NCBI GenBank assembly: GCA_023415575.1
Contig: JAEZKF010000039.1
Location: 1 to 42,014, forward strand
DNA from: Bacillota bacterium
GTDB lineage: Bacteria > Bacillota > Clostridia > Oscillospirales > Ruminococcaceae
Reading direction: 5' to 3'
Length of the DNA: 42,014 bases
The position numbers were made by a program, and so were the translations under genes. The notes beneath the pieces are model-generated. The model was not told where the DNA came from and did no database searches. It worked only from the letters and a program-made list of their open reading frames with translations. Positions 40,394-42,014 of this stretch are shown here, in pieces; position 1 is the first letter of the stretch; every line of letters starts with the position of its first letter.

Positions 40394-41011
40394 ATGAATA
40401 TCTTGATTATCGGGTGCAGAAAGGTTGGTTCCCGCCTTGCGAGCATCCTCTCGGCGGAAGGACATACCGTTTCGGTCGTAGACCGCGACCCGCGCAGCTT
40501 TGAGTTGCTGGACGATTCGTTTGACGGTTATACCATATCGGGCATACCCATTGACGAGGATGTACTGCGCAGCGCGGGCATCGAGTCCTGCGACGCAGTG
40601 GCAGCGGTAACACCGGATGACAACGTCAATATCATGGCCTGCCAGATTGCCAAGGAGATATTCCATGTACCCAAGGTTATCGCCCGTATGTATGACCCCG
40701 AGCGAGACGAGCTGTTTGCAAGCTTTGGCATCAGCACCATCTGCCCGACCAATCTGACAGCCAACGCCGTAAAGTCGGCACTCATGGATATTGAAACCCG
40801 CGAGCAGACCATCGGCTCCTCTACATTGAGCTACTCAATGCTGCCCGTGCCCGCATCTTATGTCGGCAAGCCCCTGAGCAGCGTCGAATCTAGTGCGGAT
40901 GAGATGCTGTTTGGCGTTTTACATGCAAACCTTTCTATTACTCTTGCGGCCGATACCGGTTATATATTACTTGACACCGACCGCTTGGTGTACGTCACAA
41001 AAGCGGACTAA
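40394..41011 (+). CDS. TrkA-type K+ transport regulatory subunit (first of two)
   Basis: A 205-residue cytoplasmic RCK protein: an N-terminal NAD(H)-binding Rossmann domain (MNILIIGCRKVGSRLASIL, with the acidic VVDRDP at the end of the second strand) and a C-terminal TrkA_C-type domain from about 130. It gates potassium channels or Trk/Ktr transporters. The Gly-rich loop reads GCRKVG rather than the more typical GxGxxG, which may weaken nucleotide binding. No membrane TrkH/KtrB gene is in the window; it may lie beyond the right end. Confidence 0.88.
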   Translation: MNILIIGCRKVGSRLASILSAEGHTVSVVDRDPRSFELLDDSFDGYTISGIPIDEDVLRSAGIESCDAVAAVTPDDNVNIMACQIAKEIFHVPKVIARMYDPERDELFASFGISTICPTNLTANAVKSALMDIETREQTIGSSTLSYSMLPVPASYVGKPLSSVESSADEMLFGVLHANLSITLAADTGYILLDTDRLVYVTKAD

Positions 41012-41065
41012 GACCGCATTATAACCTCTCATATAAGCGGATTTTATTCGAAAGGCAAGGTCGGT

Positions 41066-41731
41066 TTGATGACTGTTATCGTAGTTGGCGGCGGCAAGGT
41101 TGGTTATTATCTTGCTAAAACACTGCTTGAGCATGGACACGAGCCAAAGATTATTGAGCTTGACAGGGAATTGTGCCACCGCATTGCAAACGATTTGGAC
41201 ATACCCGTAATCTGCGGTGATGGCACCACCATCCGCGCGCTGGAAGAAGCGGGCGTGTATGGTGCAGACGCCTTAATCGGCGTGACGGGGCAGGATGAAA
41301 ACAACCTTGTGGCCTGTCAGGTTGCAAAGCGCTCGTTTGGAATCAAGCGGACCGTTGCGCGTGTAAATAACCCCAAGAATGCCAAAATCATGAAGGCGCT
41401 GGGTGTGGATATCCCCGTCAGCAGCACGGACAACATCGCCCGCATGCTTGAGCGGGAGATCGATGCTGCAGCCATTAAGCAGCTGATGCCGCTCAACCGA
41501 GGCGAAATCTCGCTTTCCGAGATTGAATTACCGCTTGATTTCAAGTACAGCGGCAAAAAACTATCGGAACTCAGGCTGCCGGAGGAATCGGTAATCGTAT
41601 CAATTCTGCGCAAGGACCAGATAATCATCCCTCGCGGTAATTCGACTTTAAATGCAGGGGATAAGATTTTCGTCATCTGCAAAGACAGCGTTTTACACGC
41701 CCTAAACCATTACTTCGGTCTTGACAAATGA
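41066..41731 (+). CDS. TrkA-type K+ transport regulatory subunit (second of two)
   Basis: A 221-residue RCK protein with an intact nucleotide loop (IVVGGGKVGYYLAKTLLE), acidic IIELDRE, and a TrkA_C domain from about 140 (GEISLSEIELPLDFKYSGKKLSEL). It starts 54 nt after the first subunit and probably forms a heteromeric gating ring with it. Start follows AAAGGCAAGG. Confidence 0.92.
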   Translation: MMTVIVVGGGKVGYYLAKTLLEHGHEPKIIELDRELCHRIANDLDIPVICGDGTTIRALEEAGVYGADALIGVTGQDENNLVACQVAKRSFGIKRTVARVNNPKNAKIMKALGVDIPVSSTDNIARMLEREIDAAAIKQLMPLNRGEISLSEIELPLDFKYSGKKLSELRLPEESVIVSILRKDQIIIPRGNSTLNAGDKIFVICKDSVLHALNHYFGLDK

Positions 41732-41749
41732 AGTAAAATGCGTGATAAT
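41721..41749 (+). promoter_or_regulatory. promoter of tRNA-Gly
   Basis: TTGACA (41721-41726), a 17-nt spacer and GATAAT (41744-41749). It overlaps the end of the second trkA coding sequence. Confidence 0.75.
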
Positions 41750-41792
41750 ATTTGATGCAAAAGTATACGCGGCAGACCAGCCGCGCATAAAT

Positions 41793-41866
41793 GCAGATGT
41801 AGTTTAATGGTAAAACATCAGCTTCCCAAGCTGAGGTCACGGGTTCGATTCCCGTTATCTGCTCCA
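41793..41866 (+). tRNA. tRNA-Gly, anticodon CCC
   Basis: A 74-nt cloverleaf with encoded CCA end (41864-41866). Acceptor stem GCAGATG (41793-41799) pairs with TATCTGC. The D arm is GTTT-AATGGTA-AAAC. The anticodon arm TCAGC-TTCCCAA-GCTGA has anticodon CCC at its centre, reading GGG. The T arm is ACGGG-TTCGATT-CCCGT. Confidence 0.95.
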
Positions 41867-41873
41867 ACATTAA

Positions 41874-41916
41874 AACCCGCAAACCATTGATACAACAAGG
41901 TTTGCGGGTTATTTGT
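41874..41916 (+). terminator. rho-independent terminator of tRNA-Gly
   Basis: Perfect 12-base arms AACCCGCAAACC (41874-41885) and GGTTTGCGGGTT (41899-41910), then ATTTGTTTG. The remaining bases to 42014 contain no gene I can support. Confidence 0.8.
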
Positions 41917-42014
41917 TTGACTTTCGCGCCATAGGAAACCAACACGGAAGCCAACAATTGAGGGAGAATGCACTAAAGTTTATGTATCCAACAAGGGCGA
42001 TTGAATACTAAAAC

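Noticed and set aside
41673..41957. A minus-strand open frame reading ...GIEPVTSAWEADVLPLNY... across the tRNA
   Set aside because: It is the reverse complement of tRNA-Gly, a well-known source of false protein annotations; no ribosome binding site.
1..42014. CRISPR arrays, prophage or defence island
   Set aside because: No regularly spaced repeats, phage structural genes or recognisable defence genes are visible.

Overview
The window looks like a chromosome segment of an endospore-forming anaerobic member of the Clostridia. My best guess is the Oscillospirales, but I could not check this. The evidence is a dipicolinate synthase pair (dpaAB) and a spore photoproduct lyase (splB), a PerR plus rubrerythrin oxygen-defence pair, a T-box riboswitch in front of pheST, a class B sortase, strong Gram-positive Shine-Dalgarno sequences with some TTG and GTG starts, and mostly lipoprotein or sortase-type surface proteins. 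Almost all the DNA is ordinary chromosomal core. The only mobile DNA I see is the end of an IS3-like element at positions 1-121.

Layout, left to right. 1-121: IS3-family end. 309-4172: an MFS transporter, then fumC and malic enzyme on the minus strand (fumarate to malate to pyruvate). 4347-7893: a frameshifted small membrane protein gene and a large secreted protein that joins a GHL10-type glycosidase-like domain to a zinc amidase. 8145-10451: two lipoproteins, a small acetyltransferase and a superoxide dismutase. 10544-13100: a membrane protein, acpS and nnr on the minus strand. 13290-17149: promoter, T-box leader with a TTC (Phe) specifier, pheS and pheT. 17343-19196: an AsnB-like asparagine synthetase whose glutaminase nucleophile is Ser. 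19253-21920: dpaAB divergent from splB, with candidate sporulation promoters between them. 21971-23281: three small genes of unknown function. 23424-25609: phosphoesterase, BirA and a thioredoxin-reductase-like flavoprotein.

25960-28374: a polar amino acid ABC transporter (binding protein, permease, ATPase). 28451-30507: a VOC protein, a YjbR/MmcQ protein, a DUF3795 protein, an unexplained long inverted repeat and an AraC regulator. 30574-36943: the envelope region, with a D-Ala-D-Ala-carboxypeptidase-like protein that has lost all three catalytic motifs, a 1271-residue surface protein with five cadherin-like repeats ending in NPDTGR, and a class B sortase directly behind it. 37023-37373: an Xre regulator behind a DUF2975 remnant. 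37542-40313: a membrane protein, rubrerythrin, PerR with its operators, a 39-residue membrane peptide and a VanY-type peptidase. 40394-41866: two TrkA-type K+ regulatory subunits and tRNA-Gly(CCC).

The least ordinary items are the surface protein and sortase pair, where the sorting motif is the very C-terminus with no membrane anchor; the catalytically degenerate S11 protein upstream of it; the Ser-for-Cys AsnB; an SplB lacking the expected hydrogen-donor Cys; and the roughly 96-nt hairpin-forming element at 29612-29707. I found no CRISPR array, prophage or obvious defence island. All functional calls come from reading motifs by eye; no database search was run.
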